From NCBI GenBank assembly GCA_030589715.1, contig JAUUVE010000026.1, positions 1 through 12,139 of the forward strand: a stretch of 12,139 nucleotides of DNA. The letters are read 5' to 3'. The translations under genes were made by a program, and so were the position numbers. The notes under the pieces were generated by a model. The model made no database searches and was not told the origin of the DNA. It worked only from the letters and a program-made list of their open reading frames with translations. Of the stretch, positions 1 through 6,916 are shown piece after piece (within the stretch, counting starts at the first letter, position 1; each line of letters starts with the position of its first letter). This stretch comes from Desulfobacteraceae bacterium (GTDB lineage: Bacteria; Desulfobacterota; DSM-4660; Desulfatiglandales; Desulfatiglandaceae).

Positions 1-318
1 CAGGGCCATCGGGACTTTGACGAGAAGCGCGAGGTAATCGAAGAGATTTTGGCGCCCCAGACGGGCACTACCGAACGTATCAAGTTGTGGCTAACGGCTA
101 TTGCATCCGCTCAGCTCTTTACCCCCTCAAGGATGGACAGGGAACTTCTTGAATACGACCAGAAGAGATGGGATAATCAGCGGGACGGATTTAGGGCCCG
201 GCGGGACCCCCGAAAGATTACCGGTAAAAGCGTGTTTCATTTCTACCAGGCGGCCAGCCTGCACCGTCACTATGTGTTGCGGGAGCTGTTGCCGAAGGCG
301 GGCATCATCTTGACCTGA
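1..318 (+). CDS. 3' end of an unrecognised protein (partial)
   Basis: The reading frame is open from the first base of the window to the TGA at 316-318, giving 105 C-terminal residues of a gene that begins to the left. A TTG at 49 could start a shorter product, but nothing favours it over simple continuation. The fragment is soluble-looking, rich in charged and aromatic residues (KRWDNQRDGFRARRD, then FYQAASLHRHYVL), with no membrane segment, signal peptide or motif that I recognise. It lies 164 bp upstream of a glycosyltransferase and may belong to the same surface-polysaccharide region, but it could equally be unrelated. No function is proposed. I judge it a real gene because the frame is long, open to the edge, and followed by a nested inverted repeat. 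Confidence 0.55.
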   Translation, partial: QGHRDFDEKREVIEEILAPQTGTTERIKLWLTAIASAQLFTPSRMDRELLEYDQKRWDNQRDGFRARRDPRKITGKSVFHFYQAASLHRHYVLRELLPKAGIILT

Positions 319-367
319 GCATAGCAAACCGAACATGGGAGGCCTGAGGCCATGCCCCGGGCTATGC
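319..367 (+). terminator. nested inverted repeat after the partial gene
   Basis: GCATAGC at 319-325 pairs with GCTATGC at 361-367, and inside it CATGG (334-338) pairs with CCATG (350-354). The structure begins directly after the stop codon of the upstream gene, so a transcription end or mRNA-stabilising hairpin is plausible. There is no following run of T, so it is not a classical intrinsic terminator. Confidence 0.3.
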
Positions 368-482
368 GGATCCTCGTGGCGGCTGATTGATATGATAGCT
401 GATTTTCAAAGTCCTTGACAGAGACGCCTTCATGAACGAGATTGTAGCGGTGCTGAACGAATGAATGATTACGGTTTAAGGC

Positions 483-1640
483 GTGCGAGTCCTCCATATC
501 GGGAAATATTATCCTCCCTATCAGGGGGGGATGGAAAACTTTTTGAGGGATCTTCTTCATGCCCTTCAAAAAGAGGGCGTTTCTGTCTCCGCCTTAGTCC
601 ATCACCACCTTCTGGGGGAACCCTTTTGCCGTGAAAGGGAAGACGGCATCAGTATATTTCGGGCCCCCTTACGGGGGCAAGTCCTGTATGCCCCTATCAG
701 CCCCTCCTTCCCAGGTCTCTTAAGGCAGTCAATAAAGTCCTTTCGTCCCCACCTCGTCCATTTTCATCTCCCCAATCTCTCAGCCTTCTGGAGTATATTC
801 ATTCCTGAAGTGCGAGCCATCCCCTGGGTTATTCAGTGGCAATCAGACGTGGTGGCCTCGAAAATCGATCGCAGGATGGGTGTCGCATACGGGTTATATC
901 GGCCTTTTGAGCAATATATCTTGAGGCGCTCACGCGCAATTGTGGCCACATCCAGGCCTTATCTACTCACAAGCAGGGCCCTGGCTCCCTTTATGAGTAA
1001 GTGCCACGTGGTTCCACTTGGGTTAGATCCCATGCGGTTAAAGATGCCGAGCCAAGATCTAATAAAGTGGGCCGAGATGAAATGGGCTAAGGGAGGTACA
1101 AGGGTCCTTGCCATAGGCAGGCTGACTTACTACAAAGGGCATGAGGTCTTGATTCAGGCCGCGGTTCGCATCCCAGACGTCAGGGTGTTCATTGTGGGAG
1201 AGGGAGAGCGCAGGCCTCGTCTTGAGCGGCTCGTAAAAGAGCTAGGGCTACAAGAGAGGGTGACGCTTCCGGGTCTCTTGGAGGAATCGAGGCTTCATGC
1301 CCTCCTGGCTACCTGTGATTGCCTTTGTCTGCCATCCATAGAACGTACTGAGGCATTCGGCCTAGTCCTCCTGGAGGCGATGAAATATGCCAGGCCTGTG
1401 GTGGTCAGTGATGTGCCGGGGTCGGGTATCGGTTGGGTTGTGAGGCATGGGAAGACCGGCCTCTTAGTCCGCCCGGGGGATCCCGGAGAACTTGGAAAGG
1501 CATTAGAGGTCATGGGGGGGATGTCTGGGTTGAGGGAAGGCATGGGCCGGGCGGCAAAGGAACGATTTGATGAGGTGTTTCAGATTGATCAAGTGGCTCA
1601 AGCGATAGCGGTCATATATCAAGACATTTTGCGAACTTGA
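483..1640 (+). CDS. GT4-family glycosyltransferase
   Basis: 385-residue retaining, GT-B-fold glycosyltransferase (family GT4), expected to transfer a sugar from a nucleotide-sugar to a lipid-linked or polysaccharide acceptor at the cytoplasmic face of the membrane. The N-terminus MRVLHIGKYYPPYQGGMENF (residues 1-20) is the typical GT4 opening with the GGxE acceptor-side loop. The C-terminal Rossmann half has YYKGH, VGEGERR and the E-x7-E motif EAFGLVLLE (E290 and E298), which binds the donor sugar. The GTG at 483 is the only possible start because a TAA lies two codons upstream; an AAGG sits only one base away from it, so the ribosome site is poor. The usual aromatic-H-S-D stretch reads WQSD here. 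Acceptor and sugar cannot be told from sequence. A GT2 transferase and a DUF2304 protein follow, which supports a role in exopolysaccharide or O-antigen synthesis. Confidence 0.88.
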   Translation: MRVLHIGKYYPPYQGGMENFLRDLLHALQKEGVSVSALVHHHLLGEPFCREREDGISIFRAPLRGQVLYAPISPSFPGLLRQSIKSFRPHLVHFHLPNLSAFWSIFIPEVRAIPWVIQWQSDVVASKIDRRMGVAYGLYRPFEQYILRRSRAIVATSRPYLLTSRALAPFMSKCHVVPLGLDPMRLKMPSQDLIKWAEMKWAKGGTRVLAIGRLTYYKGHEVLIQAAVRIPDVRVFIVGEGERRPRLERLVKELGLQERVTLPGLLEESRLHALLATCDCLCLPSIERTEAFGLVLLEAMKYARPVVVSDVPGSGIGWVVRHGKTGLLVRPGDPGELGKALEVMGGMSGLREGMGRAAKERFDEVFQIDQVAQAIAVIYQDILRT

Positions 1641-1735
1641 GCCTGATGCCCACTTGATGAAAAATCCTTGGCTAGCATTTGAAGGGCCGCCGGTTTGCTT
1701 GAGGGTAAGATGCTTCGTCCTCTTTTGGCTTTTAA

Positions 1736-1765
1736 TTCGACTTCTTGGCAATAATATAGTATATT
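1736..1765 (+). promoter_or_regulatory. possible weak sigma70 promoter
   Basis: TTCGAC (1736-1741) and TATATT (1760-1765) are spaced by 18 bp in the AT-rich 187-bp gap ahead of the GT2 gene. The match to the consensus is moderate and several other AT-rich hexamers overlap it. No other feature was seen in this gap. Confidence 0.22.
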
Positions 1766-1827
1766 TTACCGGTTTCTTTTAAAACACTTTTTTGTGATTA
1801 TGGCCTATTATCGGTGCCGGCCCTGAA

Positions 1828-2526
1828 ATGACAAATTCCCTTTTACAAACGCGGAGTAGGGGACCACTTGTTGTGCTGATCCCTGCCCTGAACGAAGGGC
1901 TTACCATAGGGCGTATTGTTGAGGAGGTGAGGGCGGAGCTTGACTGCGAGGTGGTCGTAATAGATGATGCGAGCACGGACAATACCGCAGAGGAGGCACG
2001 AGTAGCGGGTGCGACCGTATTGCCTCTCAGCTTACAGATAGGTGCGTGGGGAGCCATCCGTACGGGTATGTGTTACGCCTTCAAACATGGCTATCATGTG
2101 GCGGTTACCATGGACGGGGATGGTCAGCACCTTGCAAACTCCATCCAATCAGTTGTAGCACCCATTGAATCGAAACAGGCAGATGTTGTCATCGGATCGT
2201 GTGTCGAGCGGGGGAGTCTAGCCAGAAGAGTTGCCTGGGCCTTCTTGCGTAAGCTCACTGCGCTTAGAGTGGAAGACTTGACGTCAGGGCTCCGTGCGTA
2301 TAATCGGGCTGCAATCTCTGAACTCACTTCATCGGATACTACCCTCTTCGACTATCAGGATATTGTGGTGCTGCTTTATCTTCAAAAGGGGGGGCTTAAG
2401 ATAGCAGAGGCTCCGGTGGACATGTGTCCCAGGATATCAGGACATTCCAGGATCTTTCATTCATGGGTGGCCGTCTTACGATACCTCTTGGTCACCAGTG
2501 TTTTGTGTTTGTCCAGAGCAAAATAG
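1828..2526 (+). CDS. GT2 glycosyltransferase, dolichyl-phosphate-mannose-synthase-like
   Basis: 232-residue GT-A-fold family 2 transferase. The N-terminal strand VLIPALNEG with the helix TIGRIVEEV, the acidic pair in VVVIDDASTDNT (D46, D47) and the metal-binding DGDGQH (D96 to H101) are the nucleotide-sugar and metal sites of DPM1-like enzymes. The stretch LTSGLRAYNR in the second half is also typical of that group. Such enzymes usually pass a sugar from GDP- or UDP-sugar to polyprenyl phosphate or to a nascent glycan. No C-terminal membrane anchor is obvious. The ATG at 1828 is the first usable start after a stop at 1795-1797; there is no clear Shine-Dalgarno sequence. The DUF2304 gene 45 bp downstream is a frequent partner of DPM1-like genes and may supply the membrane component. 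Confidence 0.88.
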   Translation: MTNSLLQTRSRGPLVVLIPALNEGLTIGRIVEEVRAELDCEVVVIDDASTDNTAEEARVAGATVLPLSLQIGAWGAIRTGMCYAFKHGYHVAVTMDGDGQHLANSIQSVVAPIESKQADVVIGSCVERGSLARRVAWAFLRKLTALRVEDLTSGLRAYNRAAISELTSSDTTLFDYQDIVVLLYLQKGGLKIAEAPVDMCPRISGHSRIFHSWVAVLRYLLVTSVLCLSRAK

Positions 2527-2571
2527 ATACCTTAAGAGTCCCTTCTGTCAATCAGGCCTTCGGAGGACACC

Positions 2572-2940
2572 ATGGGTATTTCCTATAACTTGACATCTTT
2601 GGCGATTGGGATCGTGGCAGCCGGTGTTATACTCCTGCTGGTCCGAAAAGACTTAATGCACAGCAGGTATTCCATATGGTGGCTCCTGATGGCCTTGGGA
2701 ATTGCCATATTCGGATGCTTCCCTCGGCTGGTGGATAAGATTGCGCATGAGCTAGGTGTGCACTATGGCCCGGTCTTGCTTATCGTGGTTGGAATGGCTC
2801 TGATCTTGATCAAGATGCTGACTATGGACATTGAGCGCTCTGGTCAGGAACGAAGGCTTCGATTACTAACTCAGAGGCTTGCCATCTTGGAAGGCGAAAG
2901 ACAAGCCAATCCAGAGAAGGAGGAAGAGGCCGAGGCTTGA
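2572..2940 (+). CDS. DUF2304 small membrane protein
   Basis: 122 residues. Three hydrophobic segments are visible at about residues 7-26, 35-52 and 66-84, followed by a charged, probably helical or coiled-coil tail rich in Glu, Arg and Lys (about 88-122). Size, topology and the motif IWWLLMALGIAIFG match the DUF2304 family, whose biochemical role is not established but which usually sits beside DPM1-like GT2 genes in polysaccharide clusters. The start is firmly supported: GGAGG at 2562-2566 lies five bases before the ATG. With the preceding gene it probably forms a two-gene unit for a membrane-bound glycosyl-transfer step; that is inference from context. Confidence 0.82.
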   Translation: MGISYNLTSLAIGIVAAGVILLLVRKDLMHSRYSIWWLLMALGIAIFGCFPRLVDKIAHELGVHYGPVLLIVVGMALILIKMLTMDIERSGQERRLRLLTQRLAILEGERQANPEKEEEAEA

Positions 2941-2973
2941 TATTAGGGCAGATCAAGTTCGAGGGAAATTTTA

Positions 2974-3002
2974 TTGACACCTTGATTTTCTAGTGATATA
3001 AA
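2974..3002 (+). promoter_or_regulatory. sigma70-type promoter of the rpsF operon
   Basis: TTGACA (2974-2979, perfect -35) and TATAAA (2997-3002, five of six for -10) are separated by exactly 17 bp. It is the best promoter match in the window and lies about 130 bp upstream of rpsF, as expected for a highly expressed ribosomal-protein operon. Confidence 0.72.
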
Positions 3003-3013
3003 TAAAAATTTTT

Positions 3014-3061
3014 GAGCAAATAGCTCCTTGTCCCTCAGGACAGCTTGGTGACAAGTTGCTC
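3014..3061 (+). promoter_or_regulatory. structured 5' leader of rpsF, possible S6:S18 autoregulatory RNA
   Basis: In the ~120-base leader, GAGCAA (3014-3019) pairs with TTGCTC (3056-3061), and CTTGTC (3027-3032) pairs with GACAAG (3050-3055). This gives a 12-bp stem interrupted by a one-sided 7-base bulge (3020-3026). A competing hairpin TGTCC/GGACA (3029-3033 with 3038-3042) uses part of the same bases. Bulged hairpins in rpsF leaders that bind the S6:S18 dimer and repress translation are known in many bacteria. I do not see the CCG element of that motif placed convincingly in the bulge, so the match to that class is inference. Confidence 0.4.
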
Positions 3062-3130
3062 CTATTTTCAGCTCGCTCTGGGGGACCAAGATCCTGATCA
3101 GGAAAAGGCCGGAAGGAGAAGAATAGGAAT

Positions 3131-3565
3131 ATGCGATACTATGAGACCCTTTATATTATTAATCCTAATTTGGCAGATGAGGATTACAAAGAGGTTGTGA
3201 CCAAGTTTAGCGGTCTTGTTGAAAAGAATGACGGAGTGGTCACAAAGGTAGATGAGTGGGGTAAGAAGTCCTTGGCTTATGAGGTAAAAAAGTACGATAG
3301 AGGCTATTATGTGCTCTTGCAGTATTGCGGGGAGCCTGGTATCACGGACCGACTTAAAAGGGACTTGAAACTGGACGACAGGGTCCTGAAATACCAGACG
3401 ATCAAGCTGAGTGACCATGTGGACCCGGAGGCGATAAAGGCCGAGGCCCAGCAAGAGGAGGCCAAAGCGGGCGATGAAGTGACGACCCCGGAGGTAATAA
3501 GCCCTGAAAAAGAGGTGAAGACAGAAAAAGACCAAGAGGGTGAAAATGCCATATCAAAGTCATAA
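3131..3565 (+). CDS. rpsF: 30S ribosomal protein S6
   Basis: S6 binds 16S rRNA in the central domain of the small subunit as a dimer with S18. Residues 1-100 are a standard S6 ferredoxin-like fold: MRYYETLYIINPNL at the start, then WGKKSLAYEVKKYDRGYYVLL and the family hallmark LKRDLKLDDRVLKYQTIKL. The protein is 144 residues, longer than the ~95-105 core, because of an acidic and lysine-rich tail from about residue 105. S6 tails are known to be variable and can be modified by RimK in some bacteria. A GGAGAA at 3115-3120 precedes the ATG. The last 20 bases overlap the start of rpsR, so the two proteins are probably made by coupled translation. ssb, which separates these genes in many bacteria, is absent. 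Confidence 0.97.
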   Translation: MRYYETLYIINPNLADEDYKEVVTKFSGLVEKNDGVVTKVDEWGKKSLAYEVKKYDRGYYVLLQYCGEPGITDRLKRDLKLDDRVLKYQTIKLSDHVDPEAIKAEAQQEEAKAGDEVTTPEVISPEKEVKTEKDQEGENAISKS

Positions 3566-3818
3566 AAGACCAAATGACAAAAGTAGGTTCCGAAGGACAT
3601 ATCATAGAAGAAAAATATGTAGATTTTGTGCGGATAGCAGCCTTGTGATAGATTACAAGGAAATCAAGGTCCTCAGATATTTCACAACAGAACGGGGTAA
3701 GATTACGCCGCGGAGAATTTCGGGTAACTGCGCCAAGCACCAGCGCATACTGACTTTGGCCATCAAGAGGGCTAGAAATATGGCCCTATTGCCATTCACT
3801 ACGTCTGTTGTGAGGTAA
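3546..3818 (+). CDS. rpsR: 30S ribosomal protein S18 (cysteine-containing form)
   Basis: 90-residue S18, the rRNA-binding partner of S6 on the platform of the 30S subunit. The core YKEIKVLRYFTTERGKI, then ITPRRISGNCAKHQR and IKRARNMALLPF is diagnostic. It keeps C-x-x-C (CRFC, about residue 24) and C-x-x-H (CAKH), the potential zinc ligands of the so-called C+ version of S18; E. coli S18 lacks most of them. I chose the ATG at 3546 rather than the in-frame GTG at 3540 because AGAGGG (3535-3540) then sits at a good distance and the protein begins MPYQSHKRPN like its relatives. The start lies inside rpsF. A stem ACTCAA/TTGAGT (3819-3824 with 3856-3861) follows the stop. Confidence 0.97.
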   Translation: MPYQSHKRPNDKSRFRRTYHRRKICRFCADSSLVIDYKEIKVLRYFTTERGKITPRRISGNCAKHQRILTLAIKRARNMALLPFTTSVVR

Positions 3819-3867
3819 ACTCAAATCTCTTAGAATATCTCAGAAGTGCACTCTCTTGAGTATTTTG

Positions 3868-3891
3868 GGGATTTGCCACTCCTGAAATCCC
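3868..3891 (+). promoter_or_regulatory. hairpin abutting the start codon of the DUF2232 gene
   Basis: GGGATTT (3868-3874) pairs perfectly with AAATCCC (3885-3891) around a 10-base loop, and the 3' arm ends on the base before the ATG at 3892. No Shine-Dalgarno sequence is visible in this region. The hairpin may reduce initiation of the membrane-protein gene relative to the ribosomal-protein genes before it. The role is inference. Confidence 0.35.
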
Positions 3892-4830
3892 ATGAAATTA
3901 AAAGACTTACTAGGGTGTGTGGGCTGGGCCGCTTTTTTTCTCTTGGCCTCCGCGTGGATTCCCTTATTTGGCCCCTTTCTTAGCCTCTTAGCCCCTTTGC
4001 CATTCCTTTATTATTCTACTAAGTTGGGCCTCTATCAGGGTATAAAGCTTGCCGCTGCGGCCATGCTCACCATCGGACTCTTTGCCAAACTAACAGGGTA
4101 CCCACAGATCATCCTATTCGGAATAGAGTTTAGTCTCTTGGGGCTCGCCCTGTCCGAGCTGATGAGAAGGAGGTTTTCCCTAGGCCAGACGATCTTTCTT
4201 GCCACTGCCTTTATGCTGATTCTGGGTATCTGTTTTCTTTTTATTATTGCCCTTTCAGAAAATATGGGTCCCTTTGAGATGATCTCAAAATATCTGCAGG
4301 GCCATTTAAAGGAAACCATCAATGCATATGAAGGGACCGGGATCACAAAGGAAAACGGCCTTGAACTTGAGACATATGCAAAGGCCTTTATAGACGCCAT
4401 TTCCAAGATCTATCCGTCCCTTATGATTGTCGGTACCGGATTTGCGGTCTGGCTCAATGTTATCCTGGCAAAGCCCCTGTTTAGGAGGGGACACCTTGAG
4501 TATCCCGACTTTGTTCCCATGGACCGTTGGCTGGCACCGGACGGTTTGGTGTGGGGGGCGATCGTTTCAGGTTTTGCTTTATTTTTTTCATCAGGGGGTA
4601 TAAGATTATTTGCGATAAATGTACTGATAGTTATAATGGCCGTCTATCTATTTCATGGGCTATCTATCATTTTGTTTTTTCTAAACAAATATAATGTTCC
4701 CTCGTGGATGAGGATAGGTATCTATTTTCTGATTATTATTCAGCAGCTCTTTTTGGCTGTCTTGGCCCTTGCTGGGCTTTTTGATCAGTGGATCGATTTC
4801 AGAAAGATCCACAGGAGGGTGGAAGGCTGA
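3892..4830 (+). CDS. DUF2232 (YybS-like) membrane protein
   Basis: 312-residue integral membrane protein with about seven or eight hydrophobic segments, the first at residues 9-30 and the last near 275-298. A soluble loop rich in charged residues lies around residues 125-165. It matches the DUF2232/YybS family in size, in topology and above all in position: this family commonly lies between rpsR and rplI in Desulfobacterota and near rplI in Firmicutes. Its function is not established; a transporter-like fold has been suggested for the family. The ATG at 3892 is the first start after an in-frame TGA at 3883-3885. There is no clear ribosome site, and a 7-bp hairpin touches the start codon. It ends 22 bp before rplI and is probably co-transcribed with it. 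Confidence 0.8.
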   Translation: MKLKDLLGCVGWAAFFLLASAWIPLFGPFLSLLAPLPFLYYSTKLGLYQGIKLAAAAMLTIGLFAKLTGYPQIILFGIEFSLLGLALSELMRRRFSLGQTIFLATAFMLILGICFLFIIALSENMGPFEMISKYLQGHLKETINAYEGTGITKENGLELETYAKAFIDAISKIYPSLMIVGTGFAVWLNVILAKPLFRRGHLEYPDFVPMDRWLAPDGLVWGAIVSGFALFFSSGGIRLFAINVLIVIMAVYLFHGLSIILFFLNKYNVPSWMRIGIYFLIIIQQLFLAVLALAGLFDQWIDFRKIHRRVEG

Positions 4831-4852
4831 TTTCGGCTATGGAGGAAGTAGT

Positions 4853-5311
4853 ATGAAAATCATTTTGAAACAGGATGCGGATGAATTGGGCCTAGAGGGA
4901 GATATTGTGGGTGTGACCAGGGGTTATGCTCGTAATTTTCTGATCCCAAAGGGTATTGCCGTTGAAGCAAGCCCGCAAAATATAAAGGCCTTTCAATTGC
5001 AAAGCAAGAAAATCGATGCCAGGAGGCTAAAGGCAAAGGAACAGGCTGGAAGGCTAAGAGAAAAGATGGAAGGGGTTGTGATCACCTTTTTACACAAGGC
5101 AGGTGAAGAAGGGAAATTATACGGTTCTGTCACTAGCATGGACATAGCCTCACAGCTAGAAAGGCAGGGCATTGTCGTTGATCGGAGAAAGGTGGTCCTG
5201 GAAAAACCCATAAAGGCCTTGGGAGAATTCCAGGTCCCGGTCAAGATCTACCCAGGAGTTACAGGTTTGCTAAAGGTGATTGTGGACCCTGAAAAGGGAA
5301 AAGTGGAGTAG
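4853..5311 (+). CDS. rplI: 50S ribosomal protein L9
   Basis: 152-residue L9, a two-domain protein joined by a long helix, bound near the L1 stalk of the large subunit and involved in reading-frame fidelity. The N-terminal domain has the L9 signature from G14 onward (GDIVGVTRGYARNFLIPKG). Residues ~45-75 form the charged connecting helix. The C-terminal domain contains LYGSVTSMDIA and ends with the usual short basic/acidic tail. The frame is open upstream to 4769, but the ATG at 4853 gives the canonical MKIIL start and has a strong GGAGGAAG at 4841-4848. It is the penultimate gene of the ribosomal operon; dnaB starts 9 bp after its stop. Confidence 0.97.
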   Translation: MKIILKQDADELGLEGDIVGVTRGYARNFLIPKGIAVEASPQNIKAFQLQSKKIDARRLKAKEQAGRLREKMEGVVITFLHKAGEEGKLYGSVTSMDIASQLERQGIVVDRRKVVLEKPIKALGEFQVPVKIYPGVTGLLKVIVDPEKGKVE

Positions 5312-5320
5312 TACTTTTTG

Positions 5321-6685
5321 ATGCAGCAAGCCAGGGAAAAAACAGGACCTTCCTATATGAAGGTGCCCCCTCACAACATTGAGGCGGAACAGGCCATACT
5401 GGGCGGCATTTTGATGAATAATGACGCCATAAATCAGGTCATGGATCTCTTGTCGCCCTATGACTTTTACCGCGAGGCCAATGAGGCCCTTTTTGAGGGG
5501 ATGGTCCAGTTATACAGTAATGACGAACCGATCGATATCATTACCCTTTCCACGTCTCTTAGCAAGAAAGACCTCCTGGAAAAGGTGGGGGGAACAGAGT
5601 ATTTGGCCTCCTTGGTAGAGGCCGTTTCCACCTCTGCAGGAATCGTCTACCATGCGGAGATCGTAAAAGGGTTGTCCGTTAGAAGGAAGCTGATCAGCCA
5701 GTGTGCGGCCATTTCTGAGGCCTGTTTTCGGGGTCAGGAAGAGACCGATGATCTCCTTGATATGGCTGAGCAGTCTATCTTTAATATTGCCGAGGAGCAG
5801 GTCAGAGAAGGCTTTCAGAGCCTAAATGAGGTCATTTCAAGCAGTTTTAGGCAGCTGGAGAGAGCAGCCCAGTTCGACGGATATGTCACAGGTGTCCCCA
5901 CCGGTTTTGATGACTTTGACCGCCTGACAACGGGCCTTCAGCCCTCTGACCTGATCATCATTGCGGGCAGGCCCAGCATGGGAAAGACGGCCTTGGCCCT
6001 AAATATCGGGTACAACGCGGCCCAGAAGACCAAGAAAGGGGTCGCAGTCTTTTCGCTGGAGATGTCTAAATCGCAGCTAGGTATCAGGTTGCTGGCATTT
6101 GATTCCGGCATAAACGCCACAAAGTTGAGGACCGGGTTCATAAGGGATCACGAATGGGGATTGTTGACCGAATCGGCCAACCGCCTATCAGAACTGCCGA
6201 TCTTTATCGATGACAGCTCGGCCATCAGCGTCCTAGAAATGAAGGCCAAGTGCAGGAGGTTGAAGAAAAAGCACGACCTAGTCCTTGTCATCGTTGATTA
6301 CCTGCAATTGATCCAGGGCCGGAGATCTGCCGAGTCCCGGCAACTGGAGATATCGGAGATTTCAAGAGCTTTGAAGGCCTTGGCAAAGGATCTCAATGTG
6401 CCTGTTTTGGCCCTATCCCAACTAAACAGAAAGGTGGAAGATCGGCCAAACAAAAAGCCCCAGCTGGCAGATCTGAGGGAGAGCGGCGCCATTGAACAGG
6501 ATGCGGATGTGATCGCCTTTATTTACAGGGACGAGGTATACCATCCCGATTCAGCAGAAAATCGCAATATCGCTGAAATCATTGTGGCAAAGCAGAGAAA
6601 TGGACCCACCGGTTTCCTGAAGTTGACCTTTCAAAAGGAGCTTACGCGCTTTAGGAACTATACCGAAGAAGATATTACCGTATAA
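5321..6685 (+). CDS. dnaB: replicative DNA helicase DnaB
   Basis: 454-residue hexameric 5'-3' helicase that unwinds DNA at the replication fork. The N-terminal domain contains PPHNIEAEQAILGGIL (about residues 16-31), which in the family contacts DnaG primase. After a linker the RecA-like domain carries Walker A GRPSMGKT (216-223), Walker B ending in DYLQL (D326), the LSQLNR and ADLRESGAIEQDAD segments, and the C-terminal RNGPTG stretch that contributes arginine-finger contacts. No intein is present. The ATG at 5321 is preferred; a TTG one codon earlier and an ATG at 5357 are alternatives. GGAG at 5304-5307, inside the end of rplI, is the likely ribosome site. Pairing of rplI with dnaB is widespread, and dnaB probably ends this transcription unit. 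Confidence 0.97.
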   Translation: MQQAREKTGPSYMKVPPHNIEAEQAILGGILMNNDAINQVMDLLSPYDFYREANEALFEGMVQLYSNDEPIDIITLSTSLSKKDLLEKVGGTEYLASLVEAVSTSAGIVYHAEIVKGLSVRRKLISQCAAISEACFRGQEETDDLLDMAEQSIFNIAEEQVREGFQSLNEVISSSFRQLERAAQFDGYVTGVPTGFDDFDRLTTGLQPSDLIIIAGRPSMGKTALALNIGYNAAQKTKKGVAVFSLEMSKSQLGIRLLAFDSGINATKLRTGFIRDHEWGLLTESANRLSELPIFIDDSSAISVLEMKAKCRRLKKKHDLVLVIVDYLQLIQGRRSAESRQLEISEISRALKALAKDLNVPVLALSQLNRKVEDRPNKKPQLADLRESGAIEQDADVIAFIYRDEVYHPDSAENRNIAEIIVAKQRNGPTGFLKLTFQKELTRFRNYTEEDITV

Positions 6686-6842
6686 AGACAGTGGTCAAGG
6701 ATTCATATGCCGATTCGGGCGCACGGGACCTTTGTGTAAACAGTAATGTGCTCTCACTAATAATTTTGATGGTCTGGCAAAAAGTGGAAAATTTCATTAT
6801 ATAGGTAACGCGCCGACATCTAACTTAAGAAAATAATTCACA

Positions 6843-6891
6843 ATGCCTAAATGCCTAAATTCGCAATTGCCCGTAAAAAAGACCTTTTACG
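6843..6891 (+). repeat. short repeats and hairpin in the dnaB-hflX gap
   Basis: The 231-bp gap 6686-6916 is AT-rich. It holds a tandem repeat of the 8-mer ATGCCTAA (6843-6858), the palindrome GCAATTGC (6863-6870), and a perfect 7-bp stem CGTAAAA/TTTTACG (6872-6878 with 6885-6891) with a 6-base loop. No T run follows, so a terminator is not convincing. No RNA gene or strong promoter was recognised; TATATA at 6798-6803 with TGGCAA 17 bp upstream is a poor match. Confidence 0.35.
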
Positions 6892-6916
6892 TGCGCATTA
6901 ATTTCAGAGCTTAAAT

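Noticed and set aside
415..445. Promoter with perfect TTGACA at 415-420 before the GT4 gene
   Set aside because: No acceptable -10 hexamer lies at 16-18 bp; the best (GATTGT) is at 19 bp and matches poorly.
270..569. Minus-strand ORF spanning the 319-482 gap
   Set aside because: It overlaps two plus-strand coding frames for much of its length, and its sequence suggests no family, start context or ribosome site.
3540..3545. GTG at 3540 as rpsR start
   Set aside because: It overlaps the purine-rich ribosome site and adds two residues; ATG at 3546 fits the family.
4769..4852. Longer start for rplI at 4769
   Set aside because: It would overlap the DUF2232 gene and add 28 residues never seen in L9; the ATG at 4853 has a strong ribosome site and the canonical N-terminus.
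6872..6891. Intrinsic terminator of dnaB
   Set aside because: The stem is AT-rich, 187 bp past the dnaB stop, and not followed by a T run.
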